Source of the DNA: JACVRW01 sp963746825
GTDB lineage: Bacteria > Actinomycetota > Thermoleophilia > Solirubrobacterales > Thermoleophilaceae
NCBI GenBank assembly: GCA_963746825.1
Contig: CAVVCU010000003.1
Location: 310,001-374,000 of the forward strand
Length of the DNA: 64,000 nt
Direction of reading: 5' to 3'
Shown: one piece after another, positions 19,082 through 28,532 of the stretch
Position numbering within the stretch: the first letter of the stretch is position 1
How the letters are laid out: the number at the start of each line of letters is the position of its first letter
Notes under the pieces: model-generated
The model's input: only the letters and a program-made list of their open reading frames with translations
The model's database searches: none
Told to the model about the DNA's origin: nothing
Translations under genes and position numbers: made by a program

Positions 19082-20261
19082 GTGGGCGTGAGCACGCCCG
19101 CTGTTCCACTTTTCGATGTCGTGCTCTCCGAGGACGAGATCGCCGCCGTGGCGGACACGCTGCGCTCGGGGTGGCTCACGATGGGCCCGCATACCGAGCA
19201 GTTCGAGCGTGAGTTCGCGGCCCACCTCGGCGTGGCGCACACGGTGGCCCTGTCCAGCGGGACCGCGGCGCTGCACCTCGCCTACCGGGCCGCCGGCCTG
19301 GGGCCGGGCGACGAGATCATCGTGCCGGGCATCACCTTCGTCGCCACGGCCAACGCCGCGCGCTACTGCGGTGCCACCCCGGTGCTCGCCGACGTGGCCG
19401 CGCCCGAGCACCTGGCCCTCGATCCCGAGGACGTCGAGCGCCGGATCACCGCGCGCACGCGGGCCGTGTGCGTGGTCCACTACGGCGGCTACGCCGGGCC
19501 GGTCGCCGAGCTGCTCGATCTGTGCGCGGCCCACGGCCTCGCCCTCATCGAGGACGCGGCCCACTGTCCCAGCGCCACGGCGGTCGACGGGGGCCCCAAG
19601 CTGGGCGGCCTCGGCCTGGCCGGCGCGTTCAGCTTCTTCTCGAACAAGGTGCTCTCGTGTGGAGAGGGTGGATTGCTCGCGACCAACGACGACGAGGTGG
19701 CCGCGCTCGCCCGCCGGCTGCGCTCGCACGGCCTGACCTCCGGCACCTGGGATCGCCACCGCGGCCACGCCATGTCCTACGACGTGGTCGACCTGGGCTA
19801 CAACTACCGCATCGACGAGCCGCGGGCCGCCCTGCTCTCCGCGCGCCTGCCCGGGCTGGAGGCGGACATCGCGGCGCGCCGCGCGCTCGTGCACCGCTAC
19901 CGCGAGAGCCTGCGCGACGTGCCGGGGCTCGCGCTGCCCTACCGCGACGAGGACGTGGACCGTTCCTCCTGCTACGTGATGCCGGTGCTGCTCGAGCGAC
20001 CCGGACCTCCAGGAGCCGCTGCGCCGGCTAATGCTCAGCCGGTGGGGCGTCCAGACGAGCCTGCTGTACCCCGCGCTGCACGAGTTCAGCGCGTTTCGGG
20101 ATCTGAACGCCGACCTGCCGCGCAGCGAGCGGGTGGCGCGCAGCGAGGTGACGCTGCCGCTCTACCCGCACCTCTCGGCCGAGGATCAGGCCCGCGTTAT
20201 CGAGGCCGTGCGCGAGGGCCTGCGCGAGCTTGCCGCGCCGGCGGGCGCCCGCACGGCCTGA
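19082..20261 (+). CDS. DegT/DnrJ/EryC1-family sugar aminotransferase, frameshifted
   Basis: PLP-dependent aminotransferase acting on a nucleotide-linked keto sugar. It shows FDVVLSEDEIAAVADTLRSG, the PLP site EDAAH (Asp158), and the Schiff-base lysine K189 in FSFFSNKVLSCGEGG. The first frame loses sense after VMPVLLE, and the next frame continues DPDLQEPLRRLMLSRWGVQT to a normal family C-terminus (SEVTLPLYPHLSAEDQARVI). One extra C near 19997 explains the break; removal gives 392 residues. Start is the GTG at 19082 (or GTG 19088). The product, an amino sugar, would feed the polysaccharide made by neighbouring genes. Confidence 0.85.
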
Positions 20262-20274
20262 CGCCGGCCTAGGC

Positions 20275-21078
20275 TCAGGCGGTTCGGGCGGGCTGCACGA
20301 CCTCGCCCCCGGCGGGCGGGCGCAGCGGATGGACCTCGGCCGAGTCGTCGTCGCCGACCAGCAGCGTGCGCATCTCCTCGTACTCGACGATCGCGCGCTC
20401 GTAGTCCTCGTGACGCCCGATGTCGAGCCAGAACCCCTCGAAGAGGAAGGACCCCACCGGCACGTCGGCCGCGATCAGGGCGCGGACCACGTCGGGGATG
20501 TCGAAGTGCTTGTCGGCTGGAATGTGGCGCAGCATCTCGGGCTCGGCCACGTAGCAGCCCATGCTGACCACGTAGGGGATCTCCGGCTTCTCCTCGTAGG
20601 CGGTGACCGACTCGATGCCGTTCTCGTCGGCGGCGCCGACGGTGCGGATCACGCCGTACTCGGTCTTGATCACCCGCCGGTGCGTGGCGATGGTGAGCGC
20701 GTTGCCTCCCGCCCGGTGGGAGTGGAAGAGCGCCTCGTAGTCGAGGGTGGTGAGCACGTCGCCGTTCATCAGCAGGAACGTGTCGTCGAGGCCGTCGATG
20801 GTGGCCAGCGGGCCGGCGGTGCCGCGCGGCTCGCTCTCGTGGTGGTAGCTGATGTTGACCCCGTGGGCCGTGCCGTCGCCGAACACGGCCTGGATCAGAT
20901 GGGCGAGGTAGCCCACGGCGAACACCAGCTCCGTGAACCCGAAGGAACGCAGCTGGCGCACCACCACGTCGAGGATGGCGCGGTCGCCGATCGGCAACAG
21001 CGGCTTGGGCAGCACGGTGGTGTACGGGCCGAGCCGGGAGCCCTTGCCACCCGCGAGTATTACCGCCTTCTTGGCCAT
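20275..21078 (-). CDS. Sugar-1-phosphate nucleotidyltransferase
   Basis: A 267-residue NTP-transferase. The nucleotide-binding loop is AVILAGGKGSRLGPYTTVLPKPLLPIGD, other marks are GTAGPLATI and LLMNGDVLT, and a late GFWLDIGRHEDYERA. It activates a sugar phosphate to an NDP-sugar such as GDP-mannose, or dTDP- or UDP-glucose; the base and sugar cannot be fixed. Last gene of the four-gene minus-strand operon 24649-20275, following the sugar transferase by 16 nt. Confidence 0.88.
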   Translation of the reverse strand: MAKKAVILAGGKGSRLGPYTTVLPKPLLPIGDRAILDVVVRQLRSFGFTELVFAVGYLAHLIQAVFGDGTAHGVNISYHHESEPRGTAGPLATIDGLDDTFLLMNGDVLTTLDYEALFHSHRAGGNALTIATHRRVIKTEYGVIRTVGAADENGIESVTAYEEKPEIPYVVSMGCYVAEPEMLRHIPADKHFDIPDVVRALIAADVPVGSFLFEGFWLDIGRHEDYERAIVEYEEMRTLLVGDDDSAEVHPLRPPAGGEVVQPARTA

Positions 21079-21094
21079 GGAGACCCCTCCTTGC

Positions 21095-21910
21095 CTAACG
21101 TTGCCTGAGATTCATCTTGCCGCTCTCGCGGTGCACCGCCACCTGCCTGCGCAGGATCACGGCCGCCGTGGTCCAGAACAGAACCTTCAGATCGACCAGC
21201 AGTGAGCGGTGGTCGGCGTAGAGGCGGTCGAGTGCGAGCTTCTGGGGCAGCAGCCGGTCGACGTAGTGGGCCACGGGATCCTCGTCGTCGAGGATGCGGC
21301 TCTCCTCCGCGAAGGCCACCTGCGAGTAGCCGGTCACTCCCGGACGGACGGCCAGGATGTGCTCGAAGTCCTCGGCATGGGCGGCCACGAAACGCGGATC
21401 CTCGGGGCGCGGCCCGACGAGGCTCATCTGGCCGCGCAGCACGTGCCAGAGCTGAGGGATCTCGTCGATCTTGGTCTTCGCCAGCCAGATGCCGACACGG
21501 GTGAAGCGGTGGTCGTCGTCGGTGGTCAGAGCCAGGCCGGTTGCGCCGTCGTGCATCTTGCGGAACTTGAGCATGCGCAGCGTCGTGCCCCTGAAGCCGG
21601 CGCGCCGGGTGCGAAAGAACGCCGGGCCCGGTGAGTCCAGCCGGACGATCACCGCGGCGGCCACGATCACCGGCGCCAGCAGTATCAGGAGGATGAGCGC
21701 GACCGTGAAGTCGAAGGCCCGTGTCAGCGCGGCGTCGATGCCGCGCCTGACGCGCATGAGGTCGAGCGTGACCCGCAGGTGGCCCGGGAGCTCGACCGCC
21801 GCCGCGCCTCCTTGGGGCGCAGGCGTCGTGGTCGGCACCTCCTGGTCGGCTGCCAGGTGATCGTCTTGGTCTATCTCGGTCGTCCGTGACATGAGGGATG
21901 GTGTCGTCAT
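21095..21910 (-). CDS. Polyprenyl-phosphate sugar phosphotransferase (WbaP/CpsE C-terminal type)
   Basis: A 271-residue initiating transferase that puts the first sugar-phosphate on undecaprenyl phosphate. One membrane helix (FDFTVALILLILLAPVIVAAAV) precedes the catalytic block: SPGPAFFRTRRAGFRG, MLKFRKMHDG, then KTKIDEIPQLWHVLRGQMSL and VGPRPEDP, and late GVTGYSQVAF. The N-terminal 60 residues are acidic and probably cytosolic. It lacks the CoA-binding-like N-half of long WbaP forms. About 190 nt of non-coding sequence precede it, with a small hairpin (21942-21960) and no clear promoter. Confidence 0.9.
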   Translation of the reverse strand: MTTPSLMSRTTEIDQDDHLAADQEVPTTTPAPQGGAAAVELPGHLRVTLDLMRVRRGIDAALTRAFDFTVALILLILLAPVIVAAAVIVRLDSPGPAFFRTRRAGFRGTTLRMLKFRKMHDGATGLALTTDDDHRFTRVGIWLAKTKIDEIPQLWHVLRGQMSLVGPRPEDPRFVAAHAEDFEHILAVRPGVTGYSQVAFAEESRILDDEDPVAHYVDRLLPQKLALDRLYADHRSLLVDLKVLFWTTAAVILRRQVAVHRESGKMNLRQR

Positions 21911-22101
21911 TACCTGAGGGCGCGGTCAATTCGCCGATGGAGGAGGCACGCGTGGCCTCCGGATGGTCTCGGTCCGCGCGAAGGCTCCTGCAAAGAACTT
22001 CGCGCGCCGCCGTGCTTGTCGGCCCCCCCGTGGGCCCGAGGCCAATATAGAACGGGTCCCGGCTTCTCGCCAGTCGATGCCGTGAACATCCGAAGAACAC
22101 G

Positions 22102-23088
22102 TCACCGCACGTACTCGCCGACGCGCCGGAACACGGTCATGTTCTTCTCGATCCATTCGATCGTCTCGAGAAGGCCCTCCCTCAGGTCGACCTCCGGCCT
22201 CCAGCCGGTGAGCTCGGCGGCCAGCGCCGGGCTCGAGATCAGCCGCTGAACCTCGCTGGCCGGCGGGCGCACTCGCTCGTCGTCGAGCTCGACCGAGAGC
22301 TCCTTGCCGAGCAGCTCTCCCACGATCTCCACCAGCTCGCCGATCGACACGTCGGTGCCCGTGCCCAGCTGGAGGGTGCGCCCGATCGCCTCGGGGGACG
22401 CCGCGGCGGCCATGAAGCCGCGCGCCGTGTCCCCCACGTAGGTGAGGTCGCGACGCGGGTGCAGCGAGCCCAGGCGGAGGCTGTCGCCCACCAACGCCTG
22501 GGTGATGATCGTGGGCACGATGGCCCGGGAGGACTGAAAGGGGCCGTAGGTGTTGAACGGGCGCACCACCGTCATCGGAAGCTCGAACGAGCGGTGGAAG
22601 CTGTCCATCAGCTTGTCGGCCGCCACCTTGCTCGCCGCGTAGGGCGATTGAGCCTCGATCGGATGGGTTTCGGTGATGGGCACGGTCTGCGCCGATCCGT
22701 AGACCTCGCTCGTGGACACGTGAATCACGCGCTGGGCCTCGGACGCCAGGGCGGCCTGGGCCACGTTCAGCGAGCCGATCACGTTCGTCTCGAAGAAGTC
22801 CCGCGGGTTTACGTAGGAGTAGGGGATCGCGATCTGGGCTCCGAGGTGGAAGATCACCTCGATCCCCTCGCATGCGCGATTCACCGACTCGGGGTCGCGC
22901 AGGTCGCCGGCCACGATCTGGATGTCCGCGGCGAGCTCGGGATCGATCCAGTCGAGCGTGCCGTGGTCGGCGCGCGAGTTGTAGCGCACGAACGCGCGCA
23001 CGTCGTAACCCGCTTCGAGGAGGCTCACGCACAGGCGGCCGCCGATGAATCCGCCGGCTCCGGTCACGAGCGCTTTCTGGCCGTTCAA
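22102..23088 (-). CDS. NAD-dependent nucleotide-sugar epimerase/dehydratase
   Basis: A 328-residue SDR of the extended type. NAD-binding glycine motif VTGAGGFIGGRL, the Ser/Tyr/Lys catalytic set in VSTSEVYG and SPYAASKVAAD, and RPFNTYGPFQSSRAIVPTII. It most resembles GDP-mannose or dTDP-glucose 4,6-dehydratases and UDP-sugar epimerases. Start is the TTG at 23088: GGAGGG lies 8 nt upstream of it and the sequence then begins LNGQKALVTGAGG. Longer readings extend into the upstream kinase. The gene feeds the polysaccharide precursor pool. Confidence 0.87.
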   Translation of the reverse strand: MNGQKALVTGAGGFIGGRLCVSLLEAGYDVRAFVRYNSRADHGTLDWIDPELAADIQIVAGDLRDPESVNRACEGIEVIFHLGAQIAIPYSYVNPRDFFETNVIGSLNVAQAALASEAQRVIHVSTSEVYGSAQTVPITETHPIEAQSPYAASKVAADKLMDSFHRSFELPMTVVRPFNTYGPFQSSRAIVPTIITQALVGDSLRLGSLHPRRDLTYVGDTARGFMAAAASPEAIGRTLQLGTGTDVSIGELVEIVGELLGKELSVELDDERVRPPASEVQRLISSPALAAELTGWRPEVDLREGLLETIEWIEKNMTVFRRVGEYVR

Positions 23089-23101
23089 GGCTGCATCCCT
23101 C

Positions 23102-24649
23102 CTATTCGGCCGAGGCGAACAACCGGTTGCGGCCGCGCTCTGTTCCGTAGGCGTGGTAACGGTTGGTGCCTCCGCTGCTGTCGCCGAGGACGAGGAAGCC
23201 ACGCGGCTTCTCGTCGGCGCCGGCCAGGAGGTCGCGCATGACGCGGAAGTTGGTGCGGTTGGTGCTTCCCGGCCGGGTGACCACCACGATCTCGTCCGCC
23301 TCCTTGGAGAAGCGCAGGGCATCGCTGACCTCGCCGAGCGGCGCGGTGTCGATCACCACGTAGTCCGCCTCGCGGCGCGCCTGGTCGATCAGGTCCGGCA
23401 GCCGCGCGCCGAGCACCTCGAGCACGCCGTAGTCGTGACCGGTCATGGTGCCCGTCGCGAGCAGGCTGAGGTTGGGGACGCCCTGAACGTCGACCAGCAG
23501 GTCGTAGAGCGAGGCGGCCGGACCGAGCAGCGAGAGCAGCGGAAGGTCGTGGTCGACGTTGAGCATCCGGGCGACGTCCGGCTTGCGCAGGTCCAGGTCC
23601 ATCAGGATCGTGCGGTGGCCGGCCGCGGCGATGGTCGCCGCCAGGTTGACGGCGGACGTGGTCTTGCCGTCGCCGGTCGACGCGCTCGTGAACATGATCA
23701 CGCGGCTGTTCTCGTCGCGCTCCAGCTGGACGAAGAGCGTGCGGAAGGCCTCGCGCACCGACGGGGCCATCATCCACGGCTCGCCGGGCTGGCGCTCGGG
23801 CCGAAAGCGGCGCGACAGCTCGGGCACTCGCGCCAGCACGGGCAGTGGGAAGAGGCTCATGGCCTCCTCCTCGTCGCGCAGGCGGCGCCCGGTGATCTCG
23901 AGCAGCACGGCGGCACCGACGCCGAGCGCGAGGCCCGCGATGAGGGCGAGGGCGATCACCAGGATCGGGCCGGCCGAGGTGCTGGAGTCGGGGGGCACCG
24001 CAGCCTGTGAAGCGGTGAGCGTCGGGTCGCCCTGCTGCTTGAGCGCCTGAAGTTGGGTGATGCGGGCCGCGTTGTCGATCGCGTCCTCTCCCGGGGTGGT
24101 CGGCGCCGCGGGATCCGCGGCCTCCAGGCGAGCGATCTCGGTGTCGATCTGGCGCCCCAGCGCCTGCTTGCGCTCGGCGATGGCCGCGTCGGCGAACTCG
24201 TTGGCGATGCGCGCGGCCAGGGCGGCGGAGTCCGCCACGGCGGTGACGGCGACGATGTTGCTCTCGCCCTCGGGCTCGACCCGGACGGAGTTGAGCACCC
24301 TGGTGGGGGTCCAGTCGTCGCCCAGCGCCACGGCCGTGCGCTCGGCCGCCCGGCGCGACTCGACCAGCGTGGCCGCCGTCTGCGCCGTTCGGGTGGGGTC
24401 GCCGGAGTCCCTCAGGAGGTCGAAGCCCAGGAACTGGGCGTCGTCCTGCGGGAGGGGGTTGAGCAGCAGTTGCGAGCTCGTCTCGTACTGAGGGGTGCGC
24501 ACCGCGAGCCAGGCCAGGCTGCCCAGGAGAGCGGCAAGGACCACCGCCACGAAGACCAGCCGGTGTGCGCGAACGGCGCGAAAGTACGGCCCGAGGGCGC
24601 CCTCACCGGCGGCCGGCGAGAGAAGCGATGTCTGTGGTTCTGGCGGCAA
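23102..24649 (-). CDS. Wzz-like chain-length determinant fused to a BY-kinase-type ATPase
   Basis: A 515-residue protein. Wzz domain with helices at about 31-50 and 228-250 around a periplasm-like loop containing a predicted coiled part (RKQALGRQIDTEIARLEA). The cytosolic half is a CpsD/Wzc-type ATPase: Walker A SASTGDGKTTSAVNLA (322-331 core), Walker A' ILMDLDLRKPDV, Walker B VVIDTAPL. It controls polymer length and export. The C-terminal tyrosine cluster of classic BY-kinases is nearly absent (only YHAYGTERGRN), so autophosphorylation may differ. First gene of the four-gene operon. Confidence 0.88.
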   Translation of the reverse strand: MPPEPQTSLLSPAAGEGALGPYFRAVRAHRLVFVAVVLAALLGSLAWLAVRTPQYETSSQLLLNPLPQDDAQFLGFDLLRDSGDPTRTAQTAATLVESRRAAERTAVALGDDWTPTRVLNSVRVEPEGESNIVAVTAVADSAALAARIANEFADAAIAERKQALGRQIDTEIARLEAADPAAPTTPGEDAIDNAARITQLQALKQQGDPTLTASQAAVPPDSSTSAGPILVIALALIAGLALGVGAAVLLEITGRRLRDEEEAMSLFPLPVLARVPELSRRFRPERQPGEPWMMAPSVREAFRTLFVQLERDENSRVIMFTSASTGDGKTTSAVNLAATIAAAGHRTILMDLDLRKPDVARMLNVDHDLPLLSLLGPAASLYDLLVDVQGVPNLSLLATGTMTGHDYGVLEVLGARLPDLIDQARREADYVVIDTAPLGEVSDALRFSKEADEIVVVTRPGSTNRTNFRVMRDLLAGADEKPRGFLVLGDSSGGTNRYHAYGTERGRNRLFASAE

Positions 24650-24789
24650 GGGGAGGGAAGTTTTGGAGGGAGCGGAGCCGAAACCGAGGTGCTCTCGGTG
24701 GGGTCGATGCTACTGCCGATTTGCGTAAACGAACTGCTGGCGTAGAGAGAAAACCTGTCCTATGGTGGATGTCGGCAGGAGTACACACA

Positions 24790-25116
24790 ATGTTTAGGAG
24801 AAGCATGAAACTCATAGCGACCGTTGCAGTAGTTGCTTCGCTTGCGCTGCTTTCGGTTGCAGGCGCGGCGTTTGCGCAGAGCCCGACCGAGGATGCCTAT
24901 GGCGGAGGCCAGGGGCAGGAGCAGGTCGGCGGCCTTCAGCAGAGTGGTGGAGGCGGGGGGGACAACGGTGCCGCGGGCGCCGTGGCCACCGATACCGGCG
25001 GCAGCCTTCCCTTCACCGGACTCGAGGTGGGCGTGATGCTGCTCGCCGGAGTGGCACTGATCGGCGGCGGCTTCCTCGTGCGCCGTATGTCCAGCGCCGG
25101 TGGCACCGCGGCCTAG
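24790..25116 (+). CDS. Small LPXTG-type sortase-anchored surface protein
   Basis: A 108-residue secreted protein: signal peptide up to AGAAFAQ (about residue 30), a glycine- and glutamine-rich mature part of roughly 40 residues, then the sorting signal LPFTG at 73-77, a hydrophobic helix (VGVMLLAGVALIGGGFLV) and the RR tail. A sortase would cut in LPFTG and link it to the wall. The ATG at 24790 has AGGAG 8 nt before it; an alternative ATG at 24805 has AGGAG at a 4-nt spacing. The only sortase gene in this window (37745) is a plausible partner. Confidence 0.82.
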   Translation: MFRRSMKLIATVAVVASLALLSVAGAAFAQSPTEDAYGGGQGQEQVGGLQQSGGGGGDNGAAGAVATDTGGSLPFTGLEVGVMLLAGVALIGGGFLVRRMSSAGGTAA

Positions 25117-25148
25117 AGGGCCCACCACCGATACAGCTTGAGCACTTG

Positions 25149-25173
25149 AACGCCCCCGCACCGCGGGGGCGTT
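25149..25173. terminator. Bidirectional terminator hairpin
   Basis: Perfect stem of 11 bp (AACGCCCCCGC / GCGGGGGCGTT) with a 3-nt loop between the convergent LPXTG gene and the FemAB-like gene. It is followed by CTTG rather than a long T run, so it is a strong hairpin with a weak tail. Position between convergent genes supports termination from both sides. Confidence 0.75.
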
Positions 25174-25196
25174 CTTGCGTAAGGGGGGCGATCCGG

Positions 25197-26282
25197 TCAG
25201 TAGACGAGGCCGCCGAGGAGCCGGCGTCCTCGCACACGCCGGCGCAGGCTGAACGCCGTCTCCACGGCCGCGCGCCCGGCGGGAGTTCGCCCGCGGGCCA
25301 CCGTCACCATCCGCCGGTCGACGTCGGTGAAGCGATCCTTGTAGCTCTCGCCTCCGCGCAGGAACCGGTACTCGGACATGCCGTCCTCGGCGGCGGCGCG
25401 AATCGAGTGGTTCAGGAGCACGAACCCGATCGACCAGGGGTCGAATGCGGGGTCGCGTCCCGACTGGTAGAAGGACTCCACGCCGGCGTAACGGAAGCCG
25501 TACCACGCGGCGGCCGGGCGCCCGCCGGCCTCGGCGATCCACAGGCGCAGCCATCCGCGCTCCAGGGCCTCGGCGGCGAAGCTGCGGTGAAAGGGCCGCG
25601 AGGCGGAGAATCGCGTGCTCTCGGCGCCCCAGCGCGCCGAGTGGAGCGCGAAGAGCACGTCCATGTCGCGGCCCACCTCGTCGGGCGAGCTCGTGAGCCG
25701 GAAGCGCAGGCCGAACTCGCGGTCCATCTTGCGCTCGCGCCGGCGCACCTGCGAGCGGAAGTTCCCGCTTCGCCCGGCGAGGATGTCGTCCCAGCTGCGG
25801 CCCCCGATCTGGAGCACCGGGTTGCCCTCGTCGAGCAGGGGGCGGGCGCGGAGCGAGCGGGGCACGTCCCAGTCGCCCGGCATGCGCTCGCCCGCGAACA
25901 CGTCCCAGTCGTCCATCGACCGCAGGGCCGCGTCGAGCCCCGCGATGGCCTGCTCGCGGTCGGCCTCGTCGCAGACCGGCCCGAGGAGGTCGCCGGGGCC
26001 GTGACCGGAGAAGCGCAGGGCCCTCAGCGGGCCGATCGCCGACCGCTCCAGCGGCAGGATCGCCAGCGGCCGCCCGTCGGGCGACCGGCAGGCGAGCAGG
26101 CGCTGCTCACAGCCCGTTCCGTAGTGGCGCCACCACGTGCGCGCCCACTCCCAGGTGGAGAAGATGTTGCGCGAGCGCTCGGCGAGATCTCGCCATTCGC
26201 CGGCGGCGCCTTCCAGGCTGCCGAGGGGGGCGATCTCGACCGGCGCGCTCGACCGCTCGAGCTCGGTGGCCTCCGTGTCCAA
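25197..26282 (-). CDS. FemAB/BcsL-like GNAT acyltransferase
   Basis: A 361-residue cytosolic protein of the double-GNAT type (CelD/BcsL/FemAB-like acetyltransferase). Recognisable pieces are STWEWARTWWRHYG, RPLAILPL, LRFSGHGPGDLLG, FRSQVRRRERKM and YRFLRGGESYKDRFT. Homologues transfer an acyl or aminoacyl group to a polysaccharide precursor. Inside a polysaccharide cluster between the export ATPase and glycosyltransferases, modification of the repeat unit is likely. Start ATG at 26282. Confidence 0.8.
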   Translation of the reverse strand: MDTEATELERSSAPVEIAPLGSLEGAAGEWRDLAERSRNIFSTWEWARTWWRHYGTGCEQRLLACRSPDGRPLAILPLERSAIGPLRALRFSGHGPGDLLGPVCDEADREQAIAGLDAALRSMDDWDVFAGERMPGDWDVPRSLRARPLLDEGNPVLQIGGRSWDDILAGRSGNFRSQVRRRERKMDREFGLRFRLTSSPDEVGRDMDVLFALHSARWGAESTRFSASRPFHRSFAAEALERGWLRLWIAEAGGRPAAAWYGFRYAGVESFYQSGRDPAFDPWSIGFVLLNHSIRAAAEDGMSEYRFLRGGESYKDRFTDVDRRMVTVARGRTPAGRAAVETAFSLRRRVRGRRLLGGLVY

Positions 26283-26333
26283 GAGCGTCCAGCATAGGGC
26301 GACAACCGGCTACGCGGCTAACCTCCAGCGCCC

Positions 26334-27365
26334 TTGAACGCGCCCGATCACGTCGACGTCAGCGTGCTGACCCCCGTGCTCGACGAAGAGCGCTACATCC
26401 GGGCGGCGGTTGCCGACATGCAGGCCCAGAGCTTCGACGGGACGATCGAGCTGATCTTCATCGACGGGCGCTCGCAGGACCGCACGCGCGCCATCCTGGA
26501 GGAGCTGCAGGAGACCGATCCGCGCATCAGGATCCTCGACAACCCGGCCCGCAGCACGCCTCAGGGCCTGAACGTCGGCCTGCGCGCCGCCCGGGGCGAT
26601 TACGTCTCGCGCATGGACGCGCACACCCACTACCCCGAGGACTATCTCGCGGCGGGAGTGCGCCGCCTCGAACGCGGCGACGTGGCGTGGGTGAGCGGCC
26701 CCCAGCTCGCCACCGGTGTCGACACCTGGTCGCGGCGCGTCGCCCTGGCGCTGTCGACCACGCTCGGCACCGGCGGGGCGAAGTTCCGCCACGCGGGAGA
26801 GGCGGAGTTCGAGGTCGACACCGGCTTCACCGGAGTGTGGCGGCGAACGACGCTCGAGGCCTACGGCGGATGGGACGAGCGCTGGCCCGTGGACCAGGAC
26901 TACGAGCTGGCCGCCCGGATCCGCGCCGACGGGGGCACGATCATGTGCATCCCGGAGATGGCGGCCGCCTACATCCCGCGCAACAGCCTCAAGCGCCTGG
27001 CCCGCCAGTACTGGCGCTACGGCTTCTACCGGGTCAAGACGAGCCTGGTGCACCCCCAGAGCATGCGGCCGTCGCACGTGCTGCCGCCGGGCCTCGCCCT
27101 GGCCGCTCTCGCTTCGGTGGCTCCCCTGAGGCTGCTGCGGGTGCCCGCACGCGGCGGCCTGCTGCTGTACGCCGCGGTGCTGGCGGTGGTGTCGGCCGGC
27201 GCGGCGCGGCGAGCCAAGCCCACGGACGCCGCCACCCTCCCCGCCGTTTTCACCACGATGCACCTCTCGGCCGGCCTGGGCTTCCTGTGGGCCTGCCTGC
27301 GCCTGGGCCCGCCCCTTCGCGCGGTCGCCTCGGTGGCCAGGAGGCTGGCGCGCGCAGGGAGATGA
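26334..27365 (+). CDS. Family 2 glycosyltransferase, membrane-anchored
   Basis: A 343-residue GT-A protein. The N-terminal catalytic domain begins VDVSVLTPVLDEERYIRAAV, the nucleotide site is FIDGRSQDRTRA, the metal site region is YVSRMDAHTHYPEDYL, and acceptor part WPVDQDYELAARIR carries the D-x-D-E like catalytic base. The C-terminus has hydrophobic segments (GGLLLYAAVLAVVSAGA, HLSAGLGFLWACLRLG), so it works at the inner membrane on lipid-linked sugars. Start is the TTG at 26334. It overlaps the next gene by ATGA, so translation is coupled. Confidence 0.86.
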   Translation: MNAPDHVDVSVLTPVLDEERYIRAAVADMQAQSFDGTIELIFIDGRSQDRTRAILEELQETDPRIRILDNPARSTPQGLNVGLRAARGDYVSRMDAHTHYPEDYLAAGVRRLERGDVAWVSGPQLATGVDTWSRRVALALSTTLGTGGAKFRHAGEAEFEVDTGFTGVWRRTTLEAYGGWDERWPVDQDYELAARIRADGGTIMCIPEMAAAYIPRNSLKRLARQYWRYGFYRVKTSLVHPQSMRPSHVLPPGLALAALASVAPLRLLRVPARGGLLLYAAVLAVVSAGAARRAKPTDAATLPAVFTTMHLSAGLGFLWACLRLGPPLRAVASVARRLARAGR

Positions 27366-28532
27366 GGCTCCTCGTCTACGACGATCACGTGTACCGCCGC
27401 GCCGAGGGCGAGCTGTGGACCGAGCGCACGCTGCCCGGCTTCCTGGCCGAGCTGACCGGCGCTCTCGGCGAGCTGGTCCTGCTGGGCCGCCTCGACGCGG
27501 CGCCGCCGCCCTGGAACTTCCGCCTGCCCGGTGACGTGAAGCTCGAGGTGCTGCCGAGCTACGGGTCGCTGTCGGACGTGCGCGCGGTGCTGTCCGGGGT
27601 GGCGCGCTCGGTGCGCGTGTTCAGCCGCGCGCTCGATGGCTCCGACGCGGCTCTGCTGTTCGGGCCGCACCCGCTGTCGCTGGCCTTCGCGGCGGTCGCG
27701 CTGGCCCGCCGCCGCCCGGTGATCCTGGGCGTCCGCCAGGAGCTGCGCCGCTACGCACGCAGCCGTCATCCCGGCCGCCGGGGAGTGCACCTGGCCGCCG
27801 ACCTCCTCGAGTACACCTGGCGCCTGCTGGCCCGGCGGCTGCCGACCGTGGTGGTGGGTCCCGAGCTGGGACGCCAGTACGGGCGCTCGAAGAGCCTGCT
27901 CGTGCTGCACGTGTCGCTCATCCGCGAGAGCGAGATCGCCGGCGCCGACGCGGAGAAGAGCCGGCTGTGGGACGCGCCGCTCGAGATCCTCAGCGTCGGG
28001 CGCCTCGACGCGGAGAAGAACCCTCTGCTGCTGGCCGACGTGCTGGCCCGGCTCGACCGCGCCGATCCCGGGCGCTGGCGGCTGACCGTCTGCGGCACCG
28101 GTCCGCTGCGGGACGCGCTGGCCGAGCGCCTGCAAGAGCTCGGGCTCGAGGATCAGGCCGCTGCTGGCCGGCTACGTGCCCGCCGGGGAGGAGCTGATGG
28201 CCGTGTACCGCCGGTCGCATGCCTTCCTGCACATCTCCTGGACCGAGGGCGTGCCCCAGGTGCTCTTCGAGGCCTTCGCCGCCGCTCTCCCCGTGGTGGC
28301 CACGGCGGTGGGAGGAGTGCGCGAGGCGGTGCGCGGGGGGGCCGGCCTGCTCGTGGAGCCCGGAGACCCCGAGGCGCCGGCGGAGGCGCTCGAGCGGCTC
28401 GCCGGGGATCCCGATCTGCGCCAGAGCCTGGTGCAGGCCGGCCTGGAACGGGTGCACGAGCACACCCTGGAGGCGGAGATCGGCCGCCTGACCGCCTTCC
28501 TGCGGTCGGCGGCGCTCAGCCCTCGGGCCTGA
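27362..28532 (+). CDS. Family 4 glycosyltransferase, frameshifted
   Basis: Retaining GT-B glycosyltransferase. N-terminal half with MRLLVYDDHVYRR, then the C-terminal domain EILSVGRLDAEKNPLLLADVL, LTVCGTGPLRDAL, and, in the next frame, LLAGYVPAGEELMAVYRRSH, LHISWTEGVPQVLFEAFAAALPVVAT with the EGVPQVLFEA form of the E-x7-E motif. The frame changes near 28156 (LEDQ into PLLAGYV). Removing one base gives 389 residues, normal for the family. Start ATG overlaps the preceding gene stop. Confidence 0.85.

Noticed and set aside
22044..22072. Possible promoter (TATATT) on the minus strand before the sugar transferase
   Set aside because: The -10-like hexamer is good, but the region 17 nt upstream (TGGCGA) matches a -35 at only about half the positions. 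Not enough to call.
24650..24789. Regulatory RNA in the spacer before the LPXTG protein gene
   Set aside because: Short GC-rich inverted stretches are present, but none matches a known riboswitch core. A good ribosome site is the only clear element.
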